Shown: positions 32,540 to 43,434, counted from the stretch's first letter. The stretch is 64,000 nucleotides of DNA from Siphonodentalium dalli (GCA_032622095.1 CP136069.1:72499319-72563318), one strand, 5' to 3'. Made by a program: numbers and translations. Notes: a model not told the origin generated them from the letters alone.

Positions 32540-33038
32540 CCATTTATCACATAATTAGCACCTAAACCTGGCCTCATATCTTTTAGTAAGTCATACATAT
32601 ATTATTGCCTCGCACAGTGATGTCAGAGTTCAGCACAATGATGTTGATGTCAATGCCAGAACTTTATTATTAATTTAATTAGAATATATTTATGATATTT
32701 CACTTCTGTTGGGTTATTTTGTGTTGACTGTGAGATAAACATGAGTGATAAGGGTAGTTGAACAATGTAGTCAATATGAAAAGACACATTTAAAATGGAA
32801 CTATACTTTTTCTTGAAGGTGTCTTTACTTCCTCTTTGTTTGTGATAAGGAAATCAATATTATTTTGTTTTAATTCCAGCCATTTCAAGATCGTTTTTCC
32901 TTGCTAAAATGTGATTATGTGATAAAATGGATCTCAAAATCATCGCAATTCTATACAAAGTTTATTAACCTCATCCACTAATTTGATTAATAAATTTTGA
33001 ATAGAATTGCAACTCATTAGAGATCCTCTATATATGGT
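32540..33038. repeat. Dispersed repeat K, copy 1
   Basis: Matches 37547-38027 over its whole length, same orientation (CACATAATTAG, GAAAAGACACATTTAAAATG, GAAGGTGTCTTTACTT, TTGATTAATAAATTT, AAGAGATCCTCTATATA-like end). No terminal repeats found and no conserved ORF; could be a SINE/LINE fragment or an old segmental duplication. Confidence 0.7.
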
Positions 33039-33086
33039 ATGGAATATATTCATTCTGAATATATGCCCCTGACAGCACAAATGATA

Positions 33087-33605
33087 TACTGTATATAACC
33101 GTCAGTAAGCCCATCCCTGAGGATAAGTATATTTGTTCACCCCAAAAAAACCTGGGGTGGTCCTCAAAGATAAGCCTACCCCCATTTTTATAACTTAGAT
33201 GGCAAGTATACATATTTCAGGTTAACTCTGAATCAAGATGACAAAATTTCATGCACATATTCACATACTCATCAAAGAAATATAGCATTACTCCAGCTAA
33301 TTTCCAATGCAAACTCATTAATACTACCGGCCTCATTGTTTTTTCCCAAAATGTTGTACAATATATAAGATGATCTTAGTATCTTATTTTAAATATTTAT
33401 CTGACATATTAAAACACAAATTAAATTATTTTCATTAAATAAAATAATATACCTCATGTTTCATATAAACATGTTAGACATTAGATTACCACTATGGATG
33501 CAAAATGAGATTTTGCATGTGGGGGTCCTCAAAGGTAAGCCCAGTCACAAGTTTTATGTCAAAAAATTCACGGGCCCCTGGGCTTACTGATGGGTGTATA
33601 CGGTA
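33087..33605. mobile_element. Family M TA-flanked element
   Basis: TACTGTATATAACCGTCAGT then AAGCCCA, inverted as TGGGCTTACTGATGGGTGTA then TACGGTA. Sub-terminal GGTCCTCAAAG and AAGCC motifs occur at both ends. TA at both ends would fit a Tc1/mariner-like element. No coding frame. Confidence 0.65.
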
Positions 33606-33634
33606 ACAGGACACAATGAGCACATTTCCATAGG

Positions 33635-33854
33635 TACAGTAATGCCCTAAGTATTAAATCGACTTCTTAACCACAGCAGAATTATGGGTAACTTTTCAGG
33701 ATTTAGTCGGAAATATGGCTTGTTGCCATTCATAGGAAAGCTCTCCCGAGAGCTTTCCGATGAATCGCAACAAGCCATATTTCCAACTAAATCCTGAAAA
33801 GTTACCCATAATTCTACTGTGGTTAAGAAGTCAATTACTTAGGGCATTACTGTA
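33635..33854. mobile_element. Family A MITE, copy 15, complete
   Basis: TACAGTAATGCCC to GGGCATTACTGTA, arms well matched; starts 30 bp after family M. Confidence 0.85.
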
Positions 33855-34108
33855 TGGGAGGGATAATGAAGAATGGTAGTATTATTAATCAGGAACGATT
33901 GTGACATCAACTGCCGGCCTGTATACACAAGGGTGTCAGACATCTTAACACACTGACTTCTGGTGAAAATAATTCACATCGGTGACTGATCTAGACAGTT
34001 TTACTTTTAGGGGGTTGAAAAAATGAGTAAGGGATGGAGGTCTGAACCAGGAACCAGACTAGAGGGCGATATCTTATCTCTAAAATGTGAAGTGACTTCT
34101 CTCTCATA
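33855..34108. other. No recognisable feature
   Basis: Nothing recognised between two A copies. Confidence 0.5.
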
Positions 34109-34254
34109 TACAGTAATGCCCTAAATAATCGACTCCTTAACCACAGCAGAATTATACTGAGAGCTTTCCGATGAATGGCAACAAGCCATATTTCCGACTA
34201 AATCCGGAAACGTTACCCATAATTGTGAATCAATTATTTAGGGCATTACTTTAC
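34109..34254. mobile_element. Family A MITE, copy 16, internally deleted
   Basis: Left arm shortened to the CAGAATTAT point, then centre and a right arm with a gap before the GGGCATTACT end. Confidence 0.7.
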
Positions 34255-34849
34255 CAGTAAACATGTCCCAACACAATATTCAAAGCACATTTACTGATTA
34301 TAATTGTGTTCTGATACTCATTATAATTGTGTTATTATTGTGATGCATAATACTTATCTGATCATAGAAGGGTGATGTTGGGGTGTAAATTTAACTCAGC
34401 CACTGTTACTTCTCCCTCATAACAGTTCACTTCTCCTTAATAAAACCAAACAGGGATAAGTGACTTCTTGAAACCTCTAGGCTGGTCCCTGGTCTGGACT
34501 ATGGGTGGGCAGGTTACCGGAAACATCACTATATATTTTTTAGGCCGGACATGGTTATCGTAGTGAAATCTCTCTGTGCTGTCTTTCCACCAAAAAAAAA
34601 ATTTATATAAAAAGTTAGCCCATCCTTTCTATCATCTTTCTCACACAATATCCCGCATGTCATCTTGATTGACGATAAGCCATACAGGATCTTATAACAT
34701 TATAATATGTTGACACTTTTCATTGAAATGTAGTAGCTTTCCCATGAATGAAAACTATGCATTAAATGCATTTGGTGTAAACAATAATTAATTCATCTGA
34801 AATATTACATGAATTTACATGATATAACTGGGCACTTTTATATTATTTT
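34255..34849. other. No recognisable feature
   Basis: No repeat or ORF of note. Confidence 0.5.
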
Positions 34850-35094
34850 CAGTTACTTTTTCTCTTCTGTTCAGTTTCCAAATCCCCTAATTTGCAGAAG
34901 ATAAAATGCATAATCAAGGTGAATAATGGGTGAACATCACCAACTTTGACTGGGAAACTTCAATCTGAGCCTAGGTCTCCCATAGCAGTTGAGGCCTCAG
35001 CAGAATGAGGTTCGCAGACAGTAAATTTGGAGATGCTAGCCCGCTGTGCGGGATATCATCACTAAATTCACCCTGGGGGACCTCTGGTTTTATT
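34850..35094. mobile_element. Family B, half copy 7 (reverse orientation), truncated
   Basis: TTCTCTTCTGTTCAGTTTCC, AATTTGCAGAAGATAAAATG, CTCCCATAGCAGTTGAGGCC, then one hairpin; outer terminus missing. Confidence 0.7.
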
Positions 35095-35322
35095 TGTCTG
35101 GGTTTATTGTCCTTTCAGCCATCATATAACAATATTGTCAGTTTAATGGTGGAGGAGGAAAGACCATGCAGAAGGTAAATGTCATACAGTATTAAACAGA
35201 CATACTTGCCCAGATACACAAACCAGGTTACCCTTCCTGAACACGATTAGTGATTATCAGAAACTAAACGAGCTTCGTTGGAAGGCTTATAACATCATAA
35301 TGGGCTTATTTACACCTTTATG

Positions 35323-35693
35323 TACAGTAATGCCCTAAATAATCGACTCCTAAACCACAGCAGAATTATGGGTAGCTTTTCAGGATTTAGTCGGAAATAT
35401 GGCTTGTTGCCATTCATCGGAAAGCTCTCACAGAGAGCTTTCCGATGAATGGCAATAAGCCATATTTCCTCCTTAACCACAGCAGAATTATGGGTAACTT
35501 TTCAGGATTTAGTTGGAAATATGGCTTGTTGCCATTCATCGGAAAACTCTCTGTGAACCACAGCAGAATTATGGGTAACTTTTCAGGATTTAGTCGGAAA
35601 TATGGCTTGTGCCATTCATCGGAAAGCTCTCACTGAAAAGTTACCCATAAATCTGCTGTAGTTAAGGAGTCGATTATTTAGGGCATTACTGTA
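35323..35693. mobile_element. Family A element with amplified arms, copy 17
   Basis: Outer ends TACAGTAATGCCC and GGGCATTACTGTA enclose three successive left-arm segments (from CCACAGCAGAATTATGGGTA at about 35355, 35477 and 35559) and only part of the right arm. Total 371 bp against about 215 bp for the family. Confidence 0.8.
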
Positions 35694-35787
35694 CAGTCAC
35701 TTTGAAATGCCGACGGAAATCCTAACAGATTTAAGTCTCTAAATCTTTGATTTTACTTTTCATTTCTGTATTGATAGGATTCCCTCC

Positions 35788-36048
35788 ATTCCATTGGTTA
35801 TGGCTCAGAGAATGCATGATTTCATTGGTTATGGCTCAGAGAATGCATGATTTCATTGGTTATGGCTCAGAGAATGCATGATTTCATTGGTTATGGCTCA
35901 GAGAATGCATGATTTCATTGGTTATGGCTCAGAGAATGCATGATTTCATTGGTTATGGCTCAGAGAATGCATGATTTCATTGGTTATGGCTCAGAGAATG
36001 CATGATTTCATTGGTTATGGCTCAGAGAATGCATGATTTCATTGGTTA
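35788..36048 (+). repeat. 31-bp minisatellite, eight units plus a partial
   Basis: Unit ATTGGTTATGGCTCAGAGAA + TGCATGATTTC, essentially identical in all copies except the first, which has TCC for TTC. Uniformity implies recent expansion or homogenisation. 31 bp is not a multiple of three and no frame is conserved, so it is not a protein repeat. Each unit has one ATTGG, the reverse of the CCAAT box. Confidence 0.95.
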
Positions 36049-36173
36049 GTGGCATATGTAAGCCATGTAGCAGATCACTTCAACTGCAGAATCCAATTTC
36101 TATAAAAAGCCAATAACAATGACAAACGCTGCTTCGTGGTTGGTTATATTTAAAATGCGAGATCGGAGGTCAA

Positions 36174-36306
36174 CAGGCCTTAAAATCCATAAACTTTTAA
36201 CGAGAATCAATATATAGTATTCTAAGTCTACAGCGAATCAGCTGTTTTTTTTACGAGAATCAAACTAAGAATCACGATTCTGATTCTCGTCAGATTTTAC
36301 GCCCTG
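36174..36306. mobile_element. Small CAGG..CCTG inverted-repeat element
   Basis: CAGGCCTTAAAATCC with ACGAGAATC is inverted as GATTCTCGTCAGATTTTACG then CCCTG. GTCAA lies at both flanks (36169-36173 and 36307-36311), too short for a typical hAT duplication. A related terminus is at 1301. Confidence 0.45.
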
Positions 36307-36661
36307 GTCAATGATATTTTGACATTTTTCCCACGATAGCGAAACATAAAAATATTATAATGCAGAATACAGGCAACACATTCAGTATACTCATCACAAT
36401 ATAGTAGACCTAATTTTCGAATTTTTATCAGTCAAGTATATTTATTACTGATTATTATTTCGCATTTTGTTGTTTTTATAATTACTATGATTCTCACAAA
36501 TGTTTACAACGCCAGACATGCGCTCCATATTTGGAAACAATTTATGTCGTCATATTGGGGAAGCGAAAATGAAAGATTAATCAGAGATCTGGAGACATAA
36601 ATCTGTTAGGGTTGTCCATCTGCTTTTCAGAGAGACTGATATATGTATGTATATATTATAA
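36307..36661. other. No recognisable feature
   Basis: Nothing recognised. Confidence 0.5.
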
Positions 36662-36917
36662 TTAACCCTTTTGTGATGGGAGCTGCACTGGTGCAGCAAT
36701 AAAAGACACTGTGCCAGTGCATTCTCTTATATATGTGAGTCTTCCACAGGGAGCCTCGCACATATAAGAGAATGCACTGGCTTACAAGGTCAACGTAAAT
36801 ATTTTTAGGCCAATATATTTTGTTATACATGTATATGCAAGGCTCCCTATATGTTATATATGCATTGGCACAGGGTTTTTATAAATTATCTGGATGCTCC
36901 AGTCATGGAAGGGTTAA
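36662..36917. mobile_element. Family C2 TTAA MITE, complete
   Basis: TTAACCCTTTTGTGATGGGA to CAGTCATGGAAGGGTTAA with TTAA at both ends. Two hairpin modules: a good one at 36712-36781 and a decayed one at about 36808-36876. Confidence 0.8.
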
Positions 36918-37546
36918 AACATGTAATTAGTTATTACATGTAATAACTGATTCATTCAAATATTTTGTGTATCTATAATGCCTGAAATATTCAGTTATTA
37001 AACATTTTAGACATATTAAACTAAGAACCATTGATAGTCATTTCTATTACAAATTGGAATATTAAAGTGCAGTCACAGAGAGAAATGTCACCCATCTTAG
37101 ATGAGGGAGAAATTCACTTATATTTCACATGGATAATTAAGCAATAGAATCACAAAAAGGTGTCATCCATCTCAAATCTAAATTTCAATTAGCATTATTT
37201 AAACAATTGCCCACATTTTCAGTTATTACATATAATAACTGTATATTTCAAGTATTATGCCAATAATAGCTGATGAAATCATGAAGTGTACATAATAACC
37301 TAAAATTTCAGTTAATCTACACATATACAAAAATGGGATCTGCCTGTCTGTCTATTCGCGATATTTCTCCCAGACCCCTGGCCCGATTAAAACCAAATAT
37401 GGTGTGATGACCTGGGGTGCCCGGCTAATGTTATAATGGCTGTAGTTTTTCAATTTTTTTATTTAAAAATCCTGTTTAACATGAAAATGAGCGCCCACTG
37501 AATAAATGCTCTCAAAGGGAGCCTGTTTCAGTTAGTATACTTAACT
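36918..37546. other. Unassigned DNA with a pearl-like scrap
   Basis: At 37325-37435 the phrases CCTGTCTGTCTATTCGCGAT and CCCGATTAAAACCAAATATG have the style of mollusc tandem-unit repeats; not resolved further. The rest is AT-rich and unassigned. Confidence 0.35.
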
Positions 37547-38027
37547 GATTTTATCACATAATTAGACCCTGAACCCGGCCTGACATTTTTTAGTAAGATA
37601 AACATGTAGAGCATATAGCGCAATGATATCATCATTGTTATTATTATGTTAATTATAGAATATATTTTTATATTCAATTTGTGTTGGGTTATTTATCGCT
37701 GACTAGACAGGCGATGAACTCACATGAAATTGTGGCATTGCATTGGTTGAACAATTTTGTCAACATGAAAAGACACATTTAAAATGGAACTATATTTTTT
37801 CTTTAAGGTGTCTTTACTTGCTCTTTGGTTGTGATAAGGAAATCATTTTTAATTTTTTTTAACCTCAGCCGTCTCGAAATACTTTTTTCTTGCTAAAATA
37901 GAATCATGTGATAAAACGGATCTCCAATTAGTTGCCATTCTATTATTTATTAACATCCTCCACTAAATTTGATTAATAAATTTCATATAGAATTGCGACT
38001 CATAAGAGATCCTCTATATACCTAACT
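37547..38027. repeat. Dispersed repeat K, copy 2
   Basis: Second copy of the 32540-33038 repeat; the hAT element at 38033 sits at its right end. Confidence 0.7.
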
Positions 38028-38032
38028 GTAAC

Positions 38033-38872
38033 TAGGGCCCTGCGAATCGGGTATTTTCATTTCGAATCGAATCAGGCAAACGATTCGAAATCGAATCGAA
38101 ACTCAAATCGAATCATTGTTTACTGAGCCAATCAAGTTCAAATACATCGATATTCAAAGAAACACCTAAATTGCCTGGCGAAAACCCCCTGGTGATCATC
38201 GATGTAGTGCAATATGCGCAGGTTATGCGCTTATCTACACACATCTATGCATTTCTATGCATAACCAATCATTGCGTACAGATAAGAGCATACATGCATG
38301 AGAGAACCAATGTCGACGTAAATATGGACAAGCATATACCATGTGATTCCTGTTTCATTTCGTTGAATAGCGCAGTATTGTTTGCTACACTTGCGATGAT
38401 TGTGTGTGGTCTGTCGCTTGAACTGACAGACTTACCAGACAGTGTTTACAAAAATACTCAGGACTTAGATTCAGACTCGCATTTATGCAAATAAAACAAA
38501 GATCTAAAATCTGGCATACATGTGTGTGATGTAATTCCCATGATTCCTGGAACGACATTAGCACACAGTCTTGTATGGCAATTTTGTTGTTCACTTATGC
38601 CATTCTTAAAGATTGGGTCAAATAGTTATGAATTAGTTGGCGATAACACTACATGTCCTGCCATCAGTCATAACGGTACGTGCATATGTTTATGTCATTA
38701 TCATAGTGAATGCTCCTTTCTGGTAAGAGCATTGTGGTCTGTAGAAAGCACGGAGATGCACCTGTCACCAAAGGTTTGACGAAATCTGAATCATGGTAGC
38801 CGATTTTGAATCAAATCGAATAAGACGAATGATTTCGAATCGCATCGAATCGAATCGATTCGCAGGGCCCTA
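38033..38872. mobile_element. hAT-type element, 840 bp, perfect 8-bp target duplication
   Basis: ACTGTAAC at 38025-38032 and 38873-38880 flanks TAGGGCCCTGCGAATCG and its exact inverse. Sub-terminal ATTCGAAATCGAATCG-type repeats lie at both ends. Plus-strand ORFs of 107 codons (38171-38494) and 85 codons (38522-38779) occupy the interior; the second has a cysteine-rich stretch, but neither shows a BED finger or hAT dimerisation motif that I can recognise. Read as non-autonomous. A donor-like site at 38433 on the minus strand is internal to it. Confidence 0.9.
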
Positions 38873-38880
38873 ACTGTAAC

Positions 38881-39334
38881 ATATATATATCTAGTACATA
38901 TATCTTTTTAAGTTCTCCAATATTCTCTAATGACACTGTCACATTTATAAATGCAGATTTGTGCATCGAATGTTATGAAAATTGTTCCATGGGCATTTAT
39001 CAGTGTGGATCAAGTGAAGTTAAAAATTTCAATTCATCAAAGGGATGTAGGTGTATGCAGAGATGATGGAGGGAGATTAGGACCACTTTAAATTGATTTT
39101 ATGTCCATTGAAATTGAGTTAAATGAAGTTAAATGAGAAAGTGTATAAATAGACTGAAATCATTAAAGCAGGAACATGATATAGTGGAAAACTATCTCAT
39201 AAACAAAATCTAACTTATTAACAATGCATGCAGTAGAACAAAATTCAAATCAATAAATTCAGAAAATAACATTACATTAAAATGCACCACTCAGCAGTCA
39301 GACACATGAGTCTAACTCAATTATTCCAATACTC
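38881..39334. other. No recognisable feature
   Basis: AT-rich DNA; nothing recognised. Confidence 0.5.
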
Positions 39335-39580
39335 TTAAAGTGATGAGGAACACTCTGCTTAGGTCATCGAATGGTAAAAGAGAATAAAGTAGTTATTTTC
39401 ATAAATTGTATATCATTATTGGCAGCACGCAAGTTGAGCAACAGCAATCTTAGATATAAATTATACAGCAGCTCTTTGTTGGCGAAATCCTTGTCGTTTG
39501 TTTATGGCATAATTCGTTCTGAATTAAGAAGTAAATATTTACAATTCTGTGTAATTCCAACATTTTGAAATGTTACATGT
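39335..39580. mobile_element. Family N repeat, reverse, diverged and truncated
   Basis: TTAAAGTGATGAGGAACACT then GAATAAAGTAGTTATTTTCA and AAGTAAATATTTACAATT match 45836-46080 in order. Confidence 0.5.
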
Positions 39581-39654
39581 GGCTGGAATTGGGTAACATG
39601 CCTGGGTGCCCATTTATCTGTTAACTGGAATACGTGCGTATATATAGTCTCAAA

Positions 39655-39846
39655 TTAACTCTTTCATGACGGGAGCCATGCTGGTGCAGCATTAAAGATC
39701 CATTCTCATATATATGTGAGTCTCCCAAAGGAAGCCTCGCATATATAAGAGAATGCACTGGCTTAAAAGGTCAAGGTAAATATTGTTATGCCAATGTATT
39801 CTCTTATATAAACGAGGCTCCCTTTGGTTCCAGCCATTGAAGGGTT
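39655..39846. mobile_element. Family C2 TTAA MITE, damaged
   Basis: TTAACTCTTTCATGACGGGA to CCAGCCATTGAAGGG, then TTTT instead of TTAA. The first hairpin has lost part of its left arm. A family B fragment begins directly after it. Confidence 0.7.
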
Positions 39847-39848
39847 TT

Positions 39849-40111
39849 TAGTTACTTTTTCCCTTCTGTTTCTATATCCCCTAATTTGCAGAAGATAAAA
39901 TGCATAATCAAGATGACTAATGGGTGAACATCACCAACTTCAACTGGAGAACTTCATCTGATCCTAGGTCTCCCATAGCAGTTGAGGCCTCAGCAAAATG
40001 AGGCTCCCAGAGGGTGAATTTGGTTATGCTAGCCAGCTGTAGATAGCGTCACTAAATTCACTCTCTGGGGACCTCATTCTACCAATATCAGACACACTAT
40101 TTCCGACTTGG
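39849..40111. mobile_element. Family B, half copy 8 (reverse orientation)
   Basis: Same extent as 34850-35094 but with the outer terminus ACACTATTTCCGACTTGG kept. Confidence 0.7.
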
Positions 40112-40166
40112 ACTTTTCGGCATTTAAGGTTTGAACTTTTTGTGATCTTCTCTGTAAGTTGTTTCC

Positions 40167-40263
40167 TTTACCCTTTCAGTGCCAAGTCCGATTTTTGTAT
40201 CAACCCATATTTCCTTGATCATTTTTCAAATACAAAAATCGGACTTGGCACTGAAAGGGTTAA
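40167..40263. mobile_element. Short family C1 TTAA MITE
   Basis: CCCTTTCAGTGCCAAGTCCG to CGGACTTGGCACTGAAAGGG with TTTA on the left and TTAA on the right. It lacks the hairpin module; only about 97 bp. Confidence 0.75.
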
Positions 40264-40461
40264 AGATACTGATGGCCTTCGTGATTGGTATTGCTGCTAA
40301 ATTAGTCACGTCCGTTAAAACCACTATAAACAGAAAGAATATTAAAATATAGACATATTTTGTTCTTATACGAATCATAAATATACCACAAATAGCATGT
40401 TATTGTCAAGATCATATGCAGTGTTAGTAAACGAAAGTCATGTTACGTTACAGTACCATAT

Positions 40462-40647
40462 GTAAAGAGTGTGCAATAAGCAAAACATTCAACACCAGGA
40501 GTGAACTTTGGTTAAAACTGTACCATGTTGTTATAGCGCTCGCTAATACTCATCACTTAGTATTTCAGTGTTGAATGGGTCATCATGATTTGATCTCCCA
40601 AAAAAATCACAACGGTGTTGATTGTTTTGCTTATCGCACACTCTTTA
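40462..40647. mobile_element. Family Q, small TA-flanked inverted-repeat element
   Basis: TAAAGAGTGTGCAATAAGCA + AAACA is inverted as TGTTTTGCTTATCGCACACT + CTTTA. Ends match over about 30 bp with CAACACC/GGTGTTG inside. TA on both sides fits a Tc1/mariner or pogo-type MITE. Single copy in the window. Confidence 0.7.
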
Positions 40648-40803
40648 TGGGCTGTATATAAACAAACACTTGTTTTGTGAAAAATATCGTATTCATAATA
40701 TCATTATACTATACTATTAGTATATCCTTGAGTATATTTTCATAGTTTGGTAACTTTCATTTCTAAATTATAACCTACATGTACAACCAAGGCCACCATG
40801 CCT

Positions 40804-41267
40804 TTAACCCCTTCACTGCTGAATGACATTATGATGTCGTGTGCTGGGCTGTTGACGTTAATGACATTATCCAGTGGAAAAATATAACAGGAATATCACA
40901 ACAACTATAAAACGGACTCAGTTGAAAGGCTATTATCATTCACAATCGTGGAATATCATACACTGTTTGAAACTTCGAGTTACAGTTATTCCGATGCACC
41001 AAACTCAAGAGTTCCAGTTATGAATATTGGCCTACTGCTGGTGTGCTGAATTAGGTCCGTAGTACAGTAATGCCCTAAATAGTAGACTCCTTAATCACAG
41101 CAGAATTATGGGTAACTTTTCAGGACTTAGTCGGAAATAGGGCTTTCCGATGAATGGCAACAAGCCCTATTTCCGACTAAATCCTGAAAAGTTACCCATA
41201 ATTCTGCTGTGGTTAAGGAGTCGATTATTTAGGGCATTAATGTACGTCATAGCAGCAAAGAGGTTAA
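40804..41267. mobile_element. Family F TTAA MITE containing a family A element
   Basis: TTAACCCCTTCACTGCTGAA to CATAGCAGCAAAGAGGTTAA. Matches 47696-48032 throughout (GTCGTGTGCTGGGCTGTTG, GACTCAGTTGAAAGGCTA). Interrupted at GTCCGTAG-TA-CGTCATAG by family A. Confidence 0.8.
41063..41244. mobile_element. Family A MITE, copy 18, nested in family F
   Basis: TACAGTAATGCCC to GGGCATTAATGTA; inner arm tips deleted. TA on both sides. Confidence 0.85.
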
Positions 41268-41473
41268 TATTCAAGGTCAATCACCTATATCATTGAAACG
41301 AAAACATCCGGTTGTCTTGTTACCAATTGCCTTCGCAGTGTATAAATGTCATGTGGAAAGCAACATGAGACACCAACCACAGGTTCAACTTCCTCTCAGA
41401 GAATTATTACGTTGTCGGTATTAGGTTGCTGACAGAATTCTACATATCAAGGAAACTGCAAGAAATTTCTGAG

Positions 41474-42544
41474 CAAACCTGAATTTAGTGTGTCTGACAT
41501 TTGCAGAATGAGGTCCCCAGAGGGTGAATATAGAGACGCTATCCCACAACGGCCAGCTATCATCACCAAATAACCCTCCTGGGGACCACATTCTGCTTAG
41601 GCCTAAACTGCTATGGGAGACCAAGGATAAGATTGAAGTTCCCCAGTTGAAGTTGGTGATTTTCACCCATTGGGCACCTCGATTATGAATTTTATCTTCT
41701 GCAAATTAGGGGATAGAAACTCAACAAAAGGAAACAAGAGCACGCATTCGGGGCGTGGCATAATACACCCATTTCTGGAGTAGAGTGGGGCAAGGTTTAA
41801 TTCATTTGTTTGAAACCTTTGACTTAAGACGAAATAATAACAAAAAAAGAACACAATAACTTCAAGTGTGGTATTTTTGACTGAAAAATTCACATACCAA
41901 ATTTATTTATCCATCAGAAACCTCAAAATATAAACATTTTAAGTTGAAATTAATATACCTTGCATATCAGGTAAAAAAGTTGAAAAAAGGGCATAACTCA
42001 GTCAAAATCATGCGGACGAAACCCATATTCGAACTTGATCTGTATTTTGGGGTGGTAAACTAATATACCAAATTTGGTTCAGTTCACTTGATTCAATCTA
42101 AAGTTATCATCCGGAAACTGCAAATCAGGTCAAATCTAAGTCGAAAAAGGGGCATAACTCAGTCAAAATGATGCGGACGAAACCCATATTCGAAGTTGAT
42201 CTGTATTTTGGTGTGGTAAACTAACATACCAAATTTGGTTCAGTTCACTCGATTCAATCTAAAGTTATCATCCGGAAACCAAAAGCGGACGGACAACGGG
42301 CGGACGGACGGATGGACAACCCATTTACATAATACGACCGTTTTTTCAAACGGGCGTATAAAAAGTAACGAAAAACAATGTTAATTTGAGACTATACTTA
42401 CGTCCCAGAAGATGAGGCATAAGCAGAATGAGGTCCCCAGAGGGTGAATTTAGTGAATGCTAGCCTGCCACGCGGGATAGCGTCACTAAATTCACCATCT
42501 GGGGACCTCATTCTGCAAATGTCAGGCACACTAAACCCAGGCTT
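41474..42544. mobile_element. Family B full element split by a pearl-like insertion
   Basis: 41474-41734 is the left part (terminus CAAACCTGAATTTAGTGTG, first hairpin, linker to GAAACTCAACAAAAGG). 42360-42544 is the right part (AAAAGTAACGAAAAACAATG, second hairpin, CACTAAACCCAGGCTT). Confidence 0.8.
41735..42359. mobile_element. Pearl/HINE-like tandem-unit element
   Basis: Boundaries come from the interrupted B element. It starts CAAGAGCACGCATTCGGGGC, has two core units about 162 bp apart (AGGGCATAACTCAGTCAAAA near 41986; AGGGGCATAACTCAGTCAAA near 42149), then an ACGG-type tract (42291-42316). It ends with a hairpin CCGTTTTTTCAAACGG before GCGTAT. Tandem cores of about 160 bp followed by ACGG repeats are described for the bivalve pearl family, now grouped with Helitron-related HINEs. 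A 3' hairpin also fits. No clear target duplication (at most A's). No ORF. Confidence 0.65.
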
Positions 42545-42908
42545 ATTTCAGAGCGTGTGGATCTTATGAACAAATTGAAATTCAAGAATAGAGAGTTATG
42601 ACGTGTAAGAAATCACTGTTTTTAGACATCGACCGCGGTTGACCTTTTAACCATGTGTCGCATTACATTGTTATTTGAAGTGTTGTGTTTGTTGTTATTG
42701 TAGACAATGTTTTGTAAACACTTTCTTTTACATAACAAAATTCAGTTTTAAATCAAATTTTCAAATGTTTATTTCCTAATATTAATGAAATTTGCCAGTT
42801 GCTTTCCATATTTTGGTGGTTTCTATGTGCAGTGGAATCATTTTCCTATCAAGTCAAACCTCTGTTTGGTCTGCCCTCCACTCCTAAAACTGACAGCATT
42901 GTTATTAT
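42545..42908. other. No recognisable feature
   Basis: Nothing recognised. Confidence 0.5.
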
Positions 42909-43287
42909 CAGGGGCGCCGGAAGAGGGGGGGCAGAGGGGTCAGCTGACCCCCCTGCCCTTGACCAAGGGGGGCGAGTGGGGGCAGGACTTGCCCTTTTTC
43001 TGGAGACAGAAAATGCTTTTTGTGTGTTTAATCTCGTGTTTTTATAGCAAAATGTGACTTTTTTGGTCTAAATACCACCAATTTCACAAGGAATATTAAT
43101 TTTTTGTCAATTTTATCACAAAACGGCCATAAAAACCGACAAATACCTTTAAAATAGGGATTTTTGCCACAATGAATTTATGGTTATTTTCCCGAGTTTG
43201 CGGAGAAAATGCCCTTTTTTGCGGAAAAGTGCCCTTTTTGTAGGCTCTGCCCCCCCCCCCTGCCCTTGGATGCTTCCGGCGCCCCTG
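42909..43287. mobile_element. hAT-type MITE, 379 bp, perfect 8-bp target duplication
   Basis: GTTATTAT at 42901-42908 and 43288-43295 flanks CAGGGGCGCCGGAAG and its inverse CTTCCGGCGCCCCTG. Sub-terminal G- and C-rich tracts (GAGGGGGGGCAGAGG and CCCCCCCCCCTGCCC) oppose each other. Overlapping ORFs of 82 and 90 codons at the left end read the G-rich terminus and are not transposase. Confidence 0.92.
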
Positions 43288-43309
43288 GTTATTATGGCCT
43301 AATCGATCA

Positions 43310-43433
43310 TTAACCATTTCTGTACTAAATGGATTTTCCCACTCAGTATATTATTAAGGTATATTATTAATTTGAAGGGGTGTTCAAGAAAAATGAGCAG
43401 ACGAGAGTATGACAAAACAATAATACAAGTGCT
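43310..43433. mobile_element. Family D MITE, copy 8, cut by family B
   Basis: TTAACCATTTCTGTACTAAA through ACAATAATACAAGTGC, then family B sequence. Confidence 0.65.
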
Positions 43434-43434
43434 G

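Noticed and set aside
35445-35636. ORF with a repeated NHSRIMGNFSGFS segment, also seen at 48842 and 49509
   Set aside because: It is the translation of family A arms, not a protein repeat.
35788-36048. CRISPR-like array
   Set aside because: 31-bp units are head to tail with no spacers; a eukaryotic minisatellite.
38431-38494. Strong minus-strand splice donor near 38433
   Set aside because: Internal to a hAT element; no reason to link it to a host gene.
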